Positions 37,368-46,416 of a DNA stretch of 64,000 nt are shown here, in pieces (the stretch's first letter is position 1; each line of letters begins with the position of its first letter). Both the position numbers and the translations under genes were made by a program. Location of the stretch: positions 62,001-126,000 of the forward strand of contig CAJYPK010000001.1 of NCBI GenBank assembly GCA_913776615.1, in the 5' to 3' direction. Under the pieces are notes generated by a model that was not told the origin of the DNA, did not search any database, and saw nothing but the letters and a program-made list of their open reading frames with translations. The DNA comes from an uncultured Hymenobacter sp. Lineage in GTDB: Bacteria; Bacteroidota; Bacteroidia; Cytophagales; Hymenobacteraceae.

Positions 37368-37518
37368 AACTGAAAGTGGCTCTAGCATCAGTGCAGGATC
37401 GGGGCAGCATAATGCGCGCCAGGACAGACAGTACGCCCGGCTTAACCGGCAACTATTTTGCCTGCCCGGCTCCGACTGGGGGCAATTAAGAAATTTTTAT
37501 TAAAACGGCGAAAAGGGT

Positions 37519-37544
37519 GGGGTAAAACGAAGGCGGGTAACGTC
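37519..37544 (+). promoter_or_regulatory. ECF-type promoter P4 (GGGGTAA-N15-CGTC) of the propeller protein
   Basis: GGGGTAA (37519-37525), a 15-nt spacer and CGTC (37541-37544), 69 nt before the ATG at 37614. It lies inside the longer in-frame extension from 37458, which supports the later start. Confidence 0.7.
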
Positions 37545-37613
37545 CTGGTAATGGGTAGCCTGCTTGGCCAGCCCATTACTTCAGCCCTCTTTCACCTTCT
37601 TCTCTCTTTTAGC

Positions 37614-40600
37614 ATGTCAAAAAACTACGCTCTTCGCTCGCGGGCAGGTGGTGCCCGGTGGGCGGCCACGGCGGCGCTGGCCCTGGGGCTGCTGCCCGCC
37701 GCCCAGGCTCAAACTACCCCCGACTGGTCGGCGGCGCTGGCGGCCAGCCAGCCCTACGGCGGCTCGGCCACGGCGCTGGCCACGGCGGCCGATGCCAACG
37801 GCAACGTGTACGTGGCGGGCTCCTTCAACGGGCAGGTGCGGCTGGGTGCCACCACGCTGGTGAGCGCGGGCACCAGCGACGTATTCGTGGCGAAGTGGAA
37901 CGTTGCGGCCGGCACCTGGACCTGGGCCGTGCGCGCCGGGGGCAGCGACTTCGACGCCGCCACGGCGCTGGTCCTGAGCGGGGGCAGCCTCTACCTCACG
38001 GGCTACGCGGCCGACAACGCGGCCGGGGCCAACGGCGTGACCTTTGGCACGCTGCCGCTGCCGGGTAAAAGCGCCTCGGCCGGCCGCGACTTGTTCGTAG
38101 CCAAGCTCACCGATGCCGGCACCTCGGCCAGCTTTACCTGGGTGCTGAACGGCGGCGGCAACCGCACCGACGCCGGTACCGGCCTGGCCGTGAGCGGCAG
38201 CAGCGTGTACGTGACGGGCGCCTTCGTCAACGACGTCAACAACACCCAGGCCGTGAGCTTTGGCACCTTGACGCTTAATGGCTTACCAACCACGCCGGGA
38301 TTCACCAGCGACGTGGTAGTGGCGAAGATTACCGACGCCGGCACCTCGGCCAGCTTTACGTGGGCGCTGGCCGCCGGCGGCACCGACGAAGACCAGCCGA
38401 CGGCCCTGGCCGTGAATGGCAGCAATGTGTACGCCACTGGCTACTTCACTAATACCAGCGCCAACGCCAACAACGTAACCTTCGGGGCCGCCGGCGCGGC
38501 CAATGGCCAGAGCGCGGCGGCCAGCAACGATATTTTCGTCACTAAAATCGCCGATGCGGGCGCGAGCGGCGCGTTTAGCTGGGTGCAGGTGGCCGGCGGC
38601 AGCGACCTGGACCGGCCGACGGCCCTGGCCGTGAATGGCAGTACTGTGTACGTGGCCGGCTACTTCACCAACACCAGCAGCAACGCCAACAACGTGACCT
38701 TCGGCGCGGCCGGCGCGCTCAACGGCCAGGCCTCGATCAGCAGCCAGGATGCCTTCGTAACCAAGCTCACCGATGCCGGCACGACGGGGGCCTTCGGGTG
38801 GGCGCAGGCCGCCGGCGGCTTCGGCGCCGACCAGGCCAACGCGCTGGCCGTGAACGGTACGGCGCTGTACGTGGGTGGCACTTATACCAACGACAGCTTC
38901 AACAACAACGCGGTGATCCTGGGCACCCTGGGGGCCCTGAACGGCGTGACGGCTACCAATAGCCAGGATGCCTTCGTGGCCCGCCTCACCGATGGCGGCG
39001 GCGCTCCCACCTGGGGCTGGGCCCAAACGGGCGGCGGCGCCAGCGTCGACAACGTAACGGGCCTGGCCCTGAGCGGCACCAGCGTGTATCCGGTGGGCAG
39101 CTTCTCGGTGCAGGCCGGCTTCGGCACGGCGGCCGGCTCGCCGCTCAGCTCGGGGACCATTGCCGGCGACTTCTACGTGGGCCAGCTCACCGAAGCTACG
39201 GGCAGCGCCAGCTGGGCGCGCGTGGCGCAGGCCCAGGTGGGCGGCGCCTTCGCGGGCCAGGCCACGGCGGCCGATGCCAGCGGCAACGTGTACGTGGCCG
39301 GCTATTTCTCGGGCATCATTACCCTGGGCAATACCACGCTTACGGCAGCCGGTGCCAATGATGTCTTCGTAGCGAAGTGGAACCCGGCGGCCAACGCCTG
39401 GGTGTGGGCCCTGGGGGCGGGTGGCCTCGGTGCCGACCAGGTAACCGGCCTGGCCGTGAGCGGCGGCAACGTGTACGCCACCGGCTTCCTCACCGAAAAC
39501 AGCGCCAATGCCAACCTCACGCGCTTCGGCACGGCCACGGTCAACGGCCTGGCGACCACGGCCTCGCAGGATGTCTTCGTATCCAAGATTGCCGACGCGG
39601 GCACTTCGGCCAGCTGGGGCTGGGTGCAGGTTGCGGGCGGGGCCGGCGTCGACCAGGGCCGGGCCATCGCGGCCAGCGGCACTGCTGTGTACACCGTGGG
39701 CTACTTCAGCAATAATACGGGCAATGCCAACGCCGTAACCTTCGGCTCGACCAGCCTGGCTGGCCTGGGTACCGCGGCCACGGGCAACGATGCCTTCGTG
39801 ACCAAGCTTACCGATGGCGGCAGCACCGGCACGTTTGCCTGGGCCCTGGCCGGTGGCGGCACCGGCGCCGACCAAGCCAAGGGCGTGGCCGTGAGTGGCA
39901 GCAACGTGTACATGACGGGCTATTTCACCAACAACGCCGCCAACGCCAACACCGTGACTTTCGGCTCCGTCACGCTGGCGGGCCTGGCTACCTCGGCGGG
40001 CAACGACGTATTCGTGGCTAAGCTCGCCGACGCGGGCACCTCGGCTACCTACACCTGGGCCCTGGCCGGCGGCGGCACCAGCACCGACCAGGCCAACGCC
40101 CTGGCCGTGAACGGCAGCAATGTGTACGCGGCGGGCTACATCACCAACAACGCGGCCAATGTGAACGCCGTCACCTTTGGCTCGGCCACCCTGGCCGGGG
40201 CCAGCGCCACTACCGGCCAGGATGCCTTCGTGGCCAAGCTCGCCGACGCGGGCAGCAGCGCCACCTGGAGCTGGGCCCAGGCGGGCGGCGGCACCAGCGC
40301 CGACCAGGCCACGGCCGTGGCCGTGAGCGGCACCGGCGTGTACGTGGCCGGCTACTACCTCAACACCACCGCCAACGCCAACTCGGTAGCCTTCGGCAGC
40401 ACCTCGCTGGCCGGCTTCGGCACCACCCTGCTGCCCGACATCTTCCTGGCCAAGTACGCCGACGCGGGCAGCAGTACCAGCCTGGCCTGGGCGCAGCGCG
40501 CGGGCAGCGCCTTCACCGACCAGGCGTTTGGCCTGGCCGCCAACGGGGCACGCCTCTACCTCACGGGTCTCACGCAGGGGCCGGCCGCTTTCGGGCCTGC

Positions 40601-40916
40601 CACCCTCGCCAACCCTTACAACGCGCAGTTGGGCTTCGCGGCCCTGCTCAACGACGCGACCTCGCCGCTCGCTACCACCGCCAGCCAGCACCAGCCGCTG
40701 TTTAGCCTCTACCCCAACCCGGCCCGCGGCGCGGCCACCGTGGTAGGCCTGGCCCCCCAGGCTAGCCTGCAAATCACCGACCTGCTCGGCCGCACCCTGG
40801 CCAGCACCACGGCCGACGCCACCGGCACCGCTACCCTGCGCCTGCCAGCCAGCCTGAGCCCTGGCGTGTACATAGTGCGCAGTGGCACCCAGGCCGAGCG
40901 CCTCACGGTGGAATAG
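37614..40916 (+). CDS. T9SS cargo protein with two tandem seven-bladed SBBP beta-propellers
   Basis: A 1100-residue secreted protein: signal peptide (ending AAQAQ, about residue 33), 14 repeat units of mostly about 74 residues around the core VYxxGYF (for example GSNVYATGYF), and a C-terminal type A sorting domain (LFSLYPNPARGAATVVGL to the end, about 75 residues). Units 1 and 8 share a shorter variant (ATAADANGNVYVAGSF / ATAADASGNVYVAGYF, each ending FVAKWN), which divides the array into two sets of seven. Such propellers are usually binding scaffolds. The ATG at 37614 is chosen from the signal peptide and from promoter P4. Confidence 0.88.
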   Translation: MSKNYALRSRAGGARWAATAALALGLLPAAQAQTTPDWSAALAASQPYGGSATALATAADANGNVYVAGSFNGQVRLGATTLVSAGTSDVFVAKWNVAAGTWTWAVRAGGSDFDAATALVLSGGSLYLTGYAADNAAGANGVTFGTLPLPGKSASAGRDLFVAKLTDAGTSASFTWVLNGGGNRTDAGTGLAVSGSSVYVTGAFVNDVNNTQAVSFGTLTLNGLPTTPGFTSDVVVAKITDAGTSASFTWALAAGGTDEDQPTALAVNGSNVYATGYFTNTSANANNVTFGAAGAANGQSAAASNDIFVTKIADAGASGAFSWVQVAGGSDLDRPTALAVNGSTVYVAGYFTNTSSNANNVTFGAAGALNGQASISSQDAFVTKLTDAGTTGAFGWAQAAGGFGADQANALAVNGTALYVGGTYTNDSFNNNAVILGTLGALNGVTATNSQDAFVARLTDGGGAPTWGWAQTGGGASVDNVTGLALSGTSVYPVGSFSVQAGFGTAAGSPLSSGTIAGDFYVGQLTEATGSASWARVAQAQVGGAFAGQATAADASGNVYVAGYFSGIITLGNTTLTAAGANDVFVAKWNPAANAWVWALGAGGLGADQVTGLAVSGGNVYATGFLTENSANANLTRFGTATVNGLATTASQDVFVSKIADAGTSASWGWVQVAGGAGVDQGRAIAASGTAVYTVGYFSNNTGNANAVTFGSTSLAGLGTAATGNDAFVTKLTDGGSTGTFAWALAGGGTGADQAKGVAVSGSNVYMTGYFTNNAANANTVTFGSVTLAGLATSAGNDVFVAKLADAGTSATYTWALAGGGTSTDQANALAVNGSNVYAAGYITNNAANVNAVTFGSATLAGASATTGQDAFVAKLADAGSSATWSWAQAGGGTSADQATAVAVSGTGVYVAGYYLNTTANANSVAFGSTSLAGFGTTLLPDIFLAKYADAGSSTSLAWAQRAGSAFTDQAFGLAANGARLYLTGLTQGPAAFGPATLANPYNAQLGFAALLNDATSPLATTASQHQPLFSLYPNPARGAATVVGLAPQASLQITDLLGRTLASTTADATGTATLRLPASLSPGVYIVRSGTQAERLTVE

Positions 40917-40940
40917 CCCCCGCCGGGCACCACCCCCCGA

Positions 40941-40978
40941 AAAAGCTCTCCTCGCCGGTGGCGGGGAGAGCTTTTTTG
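40941..40978 (+). terminator. Rho-independent terminator after the propeller gene
   Basis: AAAGCTCTCC(T)CGCC pairs with GGCGGGGAGAGCTTT around a short loop and is followed by TTTTTT. It starts about 25 nt after the stop codon. Confidence 0.85.
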
Positions 40979-41050
40979 CTGACTGCCCTTAGCACTAGCA
41001 GGCATTTTTGGGGCTTAAGGCATATTTTTCTGAAAAAGACCAGCGGCCGT

Positions 41051-41076
41051 GGGGTAATTGCTCGCGTCCGAGCGTC
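41051..41076 (+). promoter_or_regulatory. ECF-type promoter P5 (GGGGTAA-N15-CGTC) of the second T9SS cargo gene
   Basis: GGGGTAA (41051-41057), a 15-nt spacer and CGTC (41073-41076), 45 nt before the ATG at 41122. An A/T-rich stretch (CATATTTTTCTGAAAAAG) lies just upstream. Confidence 0.75.
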
Positions 41077-41121
41077 CTCTTGGTGCAAGGTCTTGTTAAG
41101 TACTTTTTAGCTTTTTAGTGT

Positions 41122-43077
41122 ATGCGAAATTCTTACTCTTTGCTGCGGACGGCCGGGCTGCGCGGGCTCGGCCTGCTGCTGGCGCTGATGGCCGGGACGG
41201 CCCACGCCCAAACGCTCAACCTGCCGGCCGTAGGGGCGCAGTCGCTGGCCGGTACCTACGCCGACCTGGGCACCGACGGCACGACCATCGCCACCGCCAA
41301 CTTCGACGACGCCAACTCGGCCGCCCAGAATATTGGCTTTTCCTTCACCTTCGGGGGCACGACCTTCACGCAGTTCGTGCTCAACACCAACGGCTACGTG
41401 CGGCTAGGAGCCACCGCGCCGCCCAGCCCTTATTTCTCCGACAGCCCCTTCATTGTTAATACCGGGCCGCTGCGCGGGGCCGGTACCTTCCTGCTGCTGC
41501 CCTTCAATACCGACCTAGAAGCGGCCACCACCGGCGGCACCGAGTACCGGATGGCTACCACCGGCAGTACGGGCAGCCGCGTGTGCACCATTCAGTGGAA
41601 AAACGTGAGCGACAAGAGCCGCGTCGGGGCTTCGTCCTTGTCGAGCAAGTACTTCACGAGCTTCAGCTTTCAGCTGAAGCTCTACGAAGGCACCAACCGG
41701 GTAGAGTTCGTGTACGGGCCCTACGTGGCGGCCACCATCACCGACCCGATGTACCCGTATGCCACCACGGCCCAGGTGGGGCTGAAGGGTGCCGGCAGCG
41801 GCCCCGTACAGGTGCTGACGGTGGTAAAGAGTGCCCTCGCCGCCTGGAACACGCCCACCTTCCAGGATGGGCTGTACCCACTCTACACCACCGGCTTCAC
41901 CTACACCGGCCAAGCCAACGACAACGGCTACGTACCCCTGCCCGACGCGGGCCGTACCTACCGCTTTAACCCGCCCGTAGCCAACGACCTGGCCGTAACA
42001 ACGCTCTACTCGGTGACGCAGCTGCCGGCCGGCCAGGCCTACGCCTACCAGGCCTACATCACCAACTCCGGCTCGACGAGCGTGAGCGGCCAGACTGCCA
42101 CCCTCACCCTGAGCGGGGCCAACGCGCAGACGGTAAGCGCGGCCATCCCGACCCTGGCGGCCGGGGCCACGGCTACGGTGCGCTTTCCCGGGGTGCTGCT
42201 GGCGCAGGCAGGCACCAACACGGCCACGGTGACCCTGCCCGCCGACGGCAACACCACCAATAACACCCAAACAGCTACCACCACGACCACCAGCGGGGGC
42301 GGGTCATTCTCGGTTATCGACGCGGCCACGCCCTCTTCGGCCTCTACTACTTATTTGCAGTCGCTCTCGGGCGTCTACACCAGCGCCTTCGCCGTCAAGT
42401 ACCGGGCTACCACCGCCTACACCCTGAACTACGTGCGGGTGCGCATCGGCTCGGCCACCGACAACCCGGGCAATGTGGTGTACGGCATCGTGGCCGATAC
42501 CACGGGCCGGGTGCTGGCGCAGTCGGACCCCTATACCATGCAGGCTGGCGACAATGGCCGACTCCACACCTTCGTACTCACCACGCCGGTGCAAGTACCG
42601 GCGGGCAGCTTCCTGGCCGGGCTGGCCCAGGTAGTGCAGCCTACTACCTACCCCTCCCCCCTGGGCCTCCAGCCCGAGGTACCCACCCGCGCGGGCACGT
42701 ACTACCAGTTTGGCATCTCCACGCCCAGCACTCCGGTCGATATCACCCTTACCAATACCCTCAATTATCGCTACCTCATCGAGGCCGGCTACAGCAACTC
42801 GCCGCTTGCCACCAAAGCGCCCGAGCTGGCCGGCGCCCTCACCGTGTACCCCAACCCCTCGGCCGACGGCCGGTTCACGCTGGACGTGCGCGGTGCCGGT
42901 CCCGGTCAGCTCACCGTGCGGGTGCTCAATGCCCTAGGGCAGTGTGTATACACGGGCACGGCCCGCTCGGAAGCTGCCACGCCACTTGATCTAGCTGGTT
43001 TGGCGGAAGGCGTCTATTATTTACAGGTGCGTAGCAGCACGGCCGTTAGCATGCGTAAGATTTCCTTGACCCAGTAA
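41122..43077 (+). CDS. T9SS cargo protein with CARDB-like domain
   Basis: A 651-residue secreted protein. It has a signal peptide (ending AHAQ, about residue 30), an N-terminal beta-rich lectin-like region (about 40-285; GFSFTFGGTTFTQFVLNTNG), a CARDB/Ig-like domain (about 290-385; NDLAVTTLYSVTQLPAGQA), a further beta-domain (about 400-560) and a type A sorting domain (LTVYPNPSADGRFTL to SMRKISLTQ). No enzymatic motif is seen, so an adhesin or binding protein is likely. Promoter P5 ties it to the sigma regulon; the preceding terminator shows it is a separate transcript from the propeller gene. Confidence 0.85.
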   Translation: MRNSYSLLRTAGLRGLGLLLALMAGTAHAQTLNLPAVGAQSLAGTYADLGTDGTTIATANFDDANSAAQNIGFSFTFGGTTFTQFVLNTNGYVRLGATAPPSPYFSDSPFIVNTGPLRGAGTFLLLPFNTDLEAATTGGTEYRMATTGSTGSRVCTIQWKNVSDKSRVGASSLSSKYFTSFSFQLKLYEGTNRVEFVYGPYVAATITDPMYPYATTAQVGLKGAGSGPVQVLTVVKSALAAWNTPTFQDGLYPLYTTGFTYTGQANDNGYVPLPDAGRTYRFNPPVANDLAVTTLYSVTQLPAGQAYAYQAYITNSGSTSVSGQTATLTLSGANAQTVSAAIPTLAAGATATVRFPGVLLAQAGTNTATVTLPADGNTTNNTQTATTTTTSGGGSFSVIDAATPSSASTTYLQSLSGVYTSAFAVKYRATTAYTLNYVRVRIGSATDNPGNVVYGIVADTTGRVLAQSDPYTMQAGDNGRLHTFVLTTPVQVPAGSFLAGLAQVVQPTTYPSPLGLQPEVPTRAGTYYQFGISTPSTPVDITLTNTLNYRYLIEAGYSNSPLATKAPELAGALTVYPNPSADGRFTLDVRGAGPGQLTVRVLNALGQCVYTGTARSEAATPLDLAGLAEGVYYLQVRSSTAVSMRKISLTQ

Positions 43078-43130
43078 ATTCGGTCATGCTTCGCTGTAGC
43101 CAGCCAGGGCAGTACTGAGAGTGTGTTTGG

Positions 43131-43254
43131 AGCGGCCTTCGCCTTCCTCAACAGAATTATAAATGAGCAATTAAAAGTTTGCAGGCCAATGCCTTGCTTA
43201 TTTTTTAATTGCTCATTTTAATTTTTAATTCTGCTGCAGAAGGCGAAGGCCGCT
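43131..43254. repeat. Nested inverted repeat: GC-rich ends around AT-rich core, copy 3
   Basis: The outer 16-nt arms AGCGGCCTTCGCCTTC and complement are perfect; the inner arms are AATTAAAA-type sequence as at 12641 and 31184. It lies between two converging genes. Confidence 0.75.
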
Positions 43255-43285
43255 CTACTTACGCATATGACGCTATGCCGTAGGC

Positions 43286-44218
43286 TTATAAGCTCAGGTT
43301 GGGCTTAGGCGAGTCGGCCCACCACTCATCGTTGGCCCAGTAGTCATTCCAGCCCAGCCTAGCGTATTTGGGATTAAAAGACGGGTCGCGTTCACCAATA
43401 CTGAAATTGGAGAGCGCGGCAGGCGCCGTTATAAATACGTTTCCACTAAGAAGTAGCGGCTTACTAATCTTGGATTGGTAGCTGACCCATTGCCCGACGT
43501 AAAGCAGACCGGCTCCTTTTGCGGGCATCTTCGGGCTGGCCTCCATCATGGAGATGGCGCTGTGCGGCTTACCCTCGCTGTCAATAAAGAAATCCAGGTA
43601 GCTAGTACCCGTGAATGCACCGGCCGTAGCTGCTGCTGGCTGCTCTCGAAATTCAAAGCTCGCTCTGGCCGTAAATACGCTGCGCAGATCCTCTACGTCC
43701 AAAAGGCTAACGTCGTCCCGGTTTATACCCCTAGTGTCAAGATGCGCTATCGACTCAATCCTGATAGCACCGACGAATGAGGAAACGATTTTCTTGAAGC
43801 GCGTTTTTCCCTGCACCCAATACACGCCTGGCTGTAGACTATCGCGGCGCACTTTGGTAAAGAAAAAAGCAATGCGCCGGTAATCATGGCCAAAAAAACC
43901 ATCCAGCGGACCGATTTGCATTACCGCCGCGTCGTATTTACCCTGCCAGAATGCCGCTAAGTCGTAGCGGCGTAAAACAGTAGCAGGAGCCAAGTTGCCG
44001 GCGGGCACCGCCGTCGAATCGCGCAGGCTAGCGGACGCTTTTGAGACGGGTGAAGGCAGGCGCGGCTCTGCCAGGCGGGGCGGCCCGGTTGGCTTAGCCG
44101 TCTCAGTCGGTACTGGGGTGCTCGTACTGGTGGCCGCGACAGCTTGCGTGGATGATTCTTGGGGCTGACAGGCCGTACCGACCGCCGCCAGCGCGAGTAG
44201 TCCGAGTAGCTGTTTCAT
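43286..44218 (-). CDS. Lipoprotein of unknown function
   Basis: A 310-residue protein with a lipoprotein signal (MKQLLGLLALAAVGTAC, Cys at about residue 17) and a Thr/Ser/Pro-rich linker to about residue 60. The rest is a mixed alpha/beta domain with segments such as RRIAFFFTKVRRDSLQPGVYWVQGKTRFK, but no recognised motif. Its start overlaps the stop of the DUF2306 gene (ATGA), so the two are translationally coupled. A degraded copy of its C-terminus lies at 19508-19641, indicating a family with more than one member in this genome. Confidence 0.65.
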   Translation of the reverse strand: MKQLLGLLALAAVGTACQPQESSTQAVAATSTSTPVPTETAKPTGPPRLAEPRLPSPVSKASASLRDSTAVPAGNLAPATVLRRYDLAAFWQGKYDAAVMQIGPLDGFFGHDYRRIAFFFTKVRRDSLQPGVYWVQGKTRFKKIVSSFVGAIRIESIAHLDTRGINRDDVSLLDVEDLRSVFTARASFEFREQPAAATAGAFTGTSYLDFFIDSEGKPHSAISMMEASPKMPAKGAGLLYVGQWVSYQSKISKPLLLSGNVFITAPAALSNFSIGERDPSFNPKYARLGWNDYWANDEWWADSPKPNLSL

Positions 44219-44889
44219 AGTGTCAAAGTACGGCGCCGCCGGTTTAATAGCTCTCGCAAAAAGTAGCGCCCCAAGCCTAGCTCCACTAGTCCTTCTGCCA
44301 GCAGCAGATTGCCTACCCACGAGAGCCACGTCACCGTGAGGTAGGTTTCAATGGGCTTGGTATGCAATGCGTAGTACATCACGTAGCTCTCGCCGCGCAG
44401 GGCCAGCGCGGCCAGCGTAACGGCGTAGGAGCGCACCTGCCACTCGACGTGCCGGGGCCACTGCCGCCGCCGGGCGGCCCGGTAGGCCAGCCAGGTACTG
44501 AGCCACCACACTACGCATTGCAGCGTAAAGCCCACCTGCGCCACCAGCCCGCCGTTGGCGAAGCGCGCCAGGATGAGGCCCGACGGGGCCGCCAGCCCCA
44601 GGATGCCGACGATGTAGCCGTAGCCCAGCCAGCGGTGCAGACGCGGCCCGCACCGGGCCACCACGGGCAGCCATTGCAGCAGGCCCAGCACCAGCACCAC
44701 CAGGCTCGTGGTAATGTGCACGTAGAACCCCAGCCGAAACCAGGGATTGTCGTTGGTTTCGTCGCTTTTGGTAGTGAGAAAGTGAGTGCCTTTCTCGAAG
44801 GAATAATACGGCAGCGTTTTGGTGAGCATGAGGGCCGCAAACGCCGCGATGAGCAGCGCGGCTAGCAACAGCGGCAGTTTGCGCAGCAT
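44215..44889 (-). CDS. DUF2306 membrane protein
   Basis: A 224-residue protein with about six membrane helices. The family pattern is visible as FYVHITTSLVVLVLGLLQW and the following RLHRWLGYGYIVGI, where conserved His residues may bind a cofactor. Function is not established. The ATG at 44889 begins the first helix; an upstream in-frame start at 45039 reads into a REP-like hairpin. The last codon overlaps the ATG of the lipoprotein gene by the sequence ATGA. Confidence 0.75.
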   Translation of the reverse strand: MLRKLPLLLAALLIAAFAALMLTKTLPYYSFEKGTHFLTTKSDETNDNPWFRLGFYVHITTSLVVLVLGLLQWLPVVARCGPRLHRWLGYGYIVGILGLAAPSGLILARFANGGLVAQVGFTLQCVVWWLSTWLAYRAARRRQWPRHVEWQVRSYAVTLAALALRGESYVMYYALHTKPIETYLTVTWLSWVGNLLLAEGLVELGLGRYFLRELLNRRRRTLTL

Positions 44890-44981
44890 GGCCGGGGGAG
44901 AAAGAGGAATGGCAAACGATGGTCGCGCAAACCTAAGCGGGAATTCACGGCGTAACGTCCCGTCCTTGGAGCTCGCAGTTG

Positions 44982-45056
44982 TAACACCAAGCTCTAGCTT
45001 GGTGACGTACCAGGACGCACTCGCCGGGCAAATCACCAAGCTGGAGCTTGGTGTTA
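44982..45056. repeat. REP-like paired hairpins, solo copy (CACCAAGCT stem)
   Basis: CACCAAGCTCTAGCTTGGTG and CACCAAGCTGGAGCTTGGTG face each other, preceded by GTAA. The stems are identical to those bordering the RAYT gene 27 kb away; the loop differs by one base and the spacer is unrelated. Confidence 0.85.
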
Positions 45057-45093
45057 CATGGCCTATTATTTTAACAAGAACACCTTACTCTGC

Positions 45094-46416
45094 TCACCTA
45101 GCCGGCAGCAGCCAGTCGAGTACCAATACCCCGGCCAGCCCCACTACCGCCACGATGGTTTCCATCATGGTCCACGAGCGCAGGGTGTCTTTCACCGAGA
45201 GGTTGAAATACTCCTTGAACAGCCAGAAGCCCGCGTCGTTGACGTGCGAGGCGGCCAGGCTACCCGCCCCGATGGCCAGCACCAGCAAGTTGGGATTGAC
45301 GGGCGAGTGGGCCAGCAGCGGCAGCATCACGCCCGCCGCCGTGAGGCCCGCGATGGTGGCCGAGCCCAGGCACACCCGGATGAGGGCCGCCAGCAGCCAG
45401 CCCAGCACCAGCGGCGGCAGCCCGGTACCGCGCAGGCTGGCGGCAATTTCCTGGCTGGCCCCGCTGGCCACCAGCACCTGCTTGAGCGCCCCCGCCCCCG
45501 CGATAATGAGTAGAATCGCCGCGATATCCTTGACGGCCAGCCCGTAGCCATCCATCACCGCGGCCAGCGGGCGACCCCGGGCCAGCCCCAGGCTGGCCGT
45601 GGCCACCAGCACCGACAGCAGCATCACCACCGCCGGCTCGGCCAGCAGCACCAGCAACGGGGCCAGCGGGCCGTTAGCGGGCAGCACAGCTTGCAAACCC
45701 AAGGCCAGCCCCAGCAGCAGCACCGGCAGCAGCGACGACGCGAAGCTGTTGAGCCGGCCGGGTAATTCGGCGGCGGGCCGCACCTCGGCCACGAAGCCCG
45801 CCAGCGGCACCGACACGATGCCGCGCAGCGTGCGGGCGTACACCGGGCCAGCCAGGATGATGGCCGGCACCGCAATCACCAGCCCGTACACGAACGTGAG
45901 CCCCAGGCTGGCGTGAAACTGGGCCACCAGGGCCGTGGGCGCCGGGTGCGGCGGCAAGAAGCCGTGCAGCACCGACAGCGACGCCAGCATGGGCAGCCCC
46001 ACGTACACGGCCGGCAGCCGGTATTTATAGGCCACCGAAAAAATGAGCGGCACTACCAGCACGAAGCCCACATTATAAAACAGCGGCACCCCGATGATGA
46101 GGCCCGTGACCATGAGCGTCCACTGGACGTAGCGCAGGCCGAAGGCTTCCAGCATGACGGTGGCGATTTGCTGAGCGGCCCCGCTGTCGGCCACCAGCTT
46201 GCCGAGCATGGCTCCCAGCACGATAACGACAACTACGGAACCCAGCGCGTCGCCCAGACCTTGGTAGAGGGCAGCCATCAGGCGGGCGGGCGGCAGGCCC
46301 AGCGCAACCCCCACCGCCAGCGACACCAGTAAAAAGGCCAGGAACGGCTGCACCTTACCCCAGCTGATGAGGCCGACCAGCGCCAGCACCGCCAGCAGAA
46401 TTATCAAGGAAACCAT
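45094..46416 (-). CDS. GntP-family gluconate/organic acid permease
   Basis: A 440-residue membrane protein with about 12 helices of the GntP type. Family segments seen: VVVVIVLGAMLGKLVADSGAA near the N-terminus, LFYNVGFVLVVPLIF, and LHGFLPPHPAPTALVAQF, the conserved P-P-H-P loop. It imports gluconate or a related sugar acid with protons. The oxidative sugar cluster on its other side, starting 353 nt away, could produce or use such acids, but transcription is divergent. Confidence 0.9.
   Translation of the reverse strand: MVSLIILLAVLALVGLISWGKVQPFLAFLLVSLAVGVALGLPPARLMAALYQGLGDALGSVVVVIVLGAMLGKLVADSGAAQQIATVMLEAFGLRYVQWTLMVTGLIIGVPLFYNVGFVLVVPLIFSVAYKYRLPAVYVGLPMLASLSVLHGFLPPHPAPTALVAQFHASLGLTFVYGLVIAVPAIILAGPVYARTLRGIVSVPLAGFVAEVRPAAELPGRLNSFASSLLPVLLLGLALGLQAVLPANGPLAPLLVLLAEPAVVMLLSVLVATASLGLARGRPLAAVMDGYGLAVKDIAAILLIIAGAGALKQVLVASGASQEIAASLRGTGLPPLVLGWLLAALIRVCLGSATIAGLTAAGVMLPLLAHSPVNPNLLVLAIGAGSLAASHVNDAGFWLFKEYFNLSVKDTLRSWTMMETIVAVVGLAGVLVLDWLLPAR

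Larger units (their letters stand above)
37169..37613. other. Intergenic region with a MITE-like repeat and an ECF-type promoter
   Basis: About 445 nt between the M16 gene and the propeller protein. The repeat unit covers 37212-37367, the promoter P4 lies at 37519-37544, and the tract at 37485-37510 is A/T-rich. Confidence 0.7.

Noticed and set aside
37614..40916. The 222-nt tandem similarity considered as a non-coding satellite or CRISPR-like array
   Set aside because: The frame is open throughout, the periodicity is a multiple of three and the repeats encode propeller blades.
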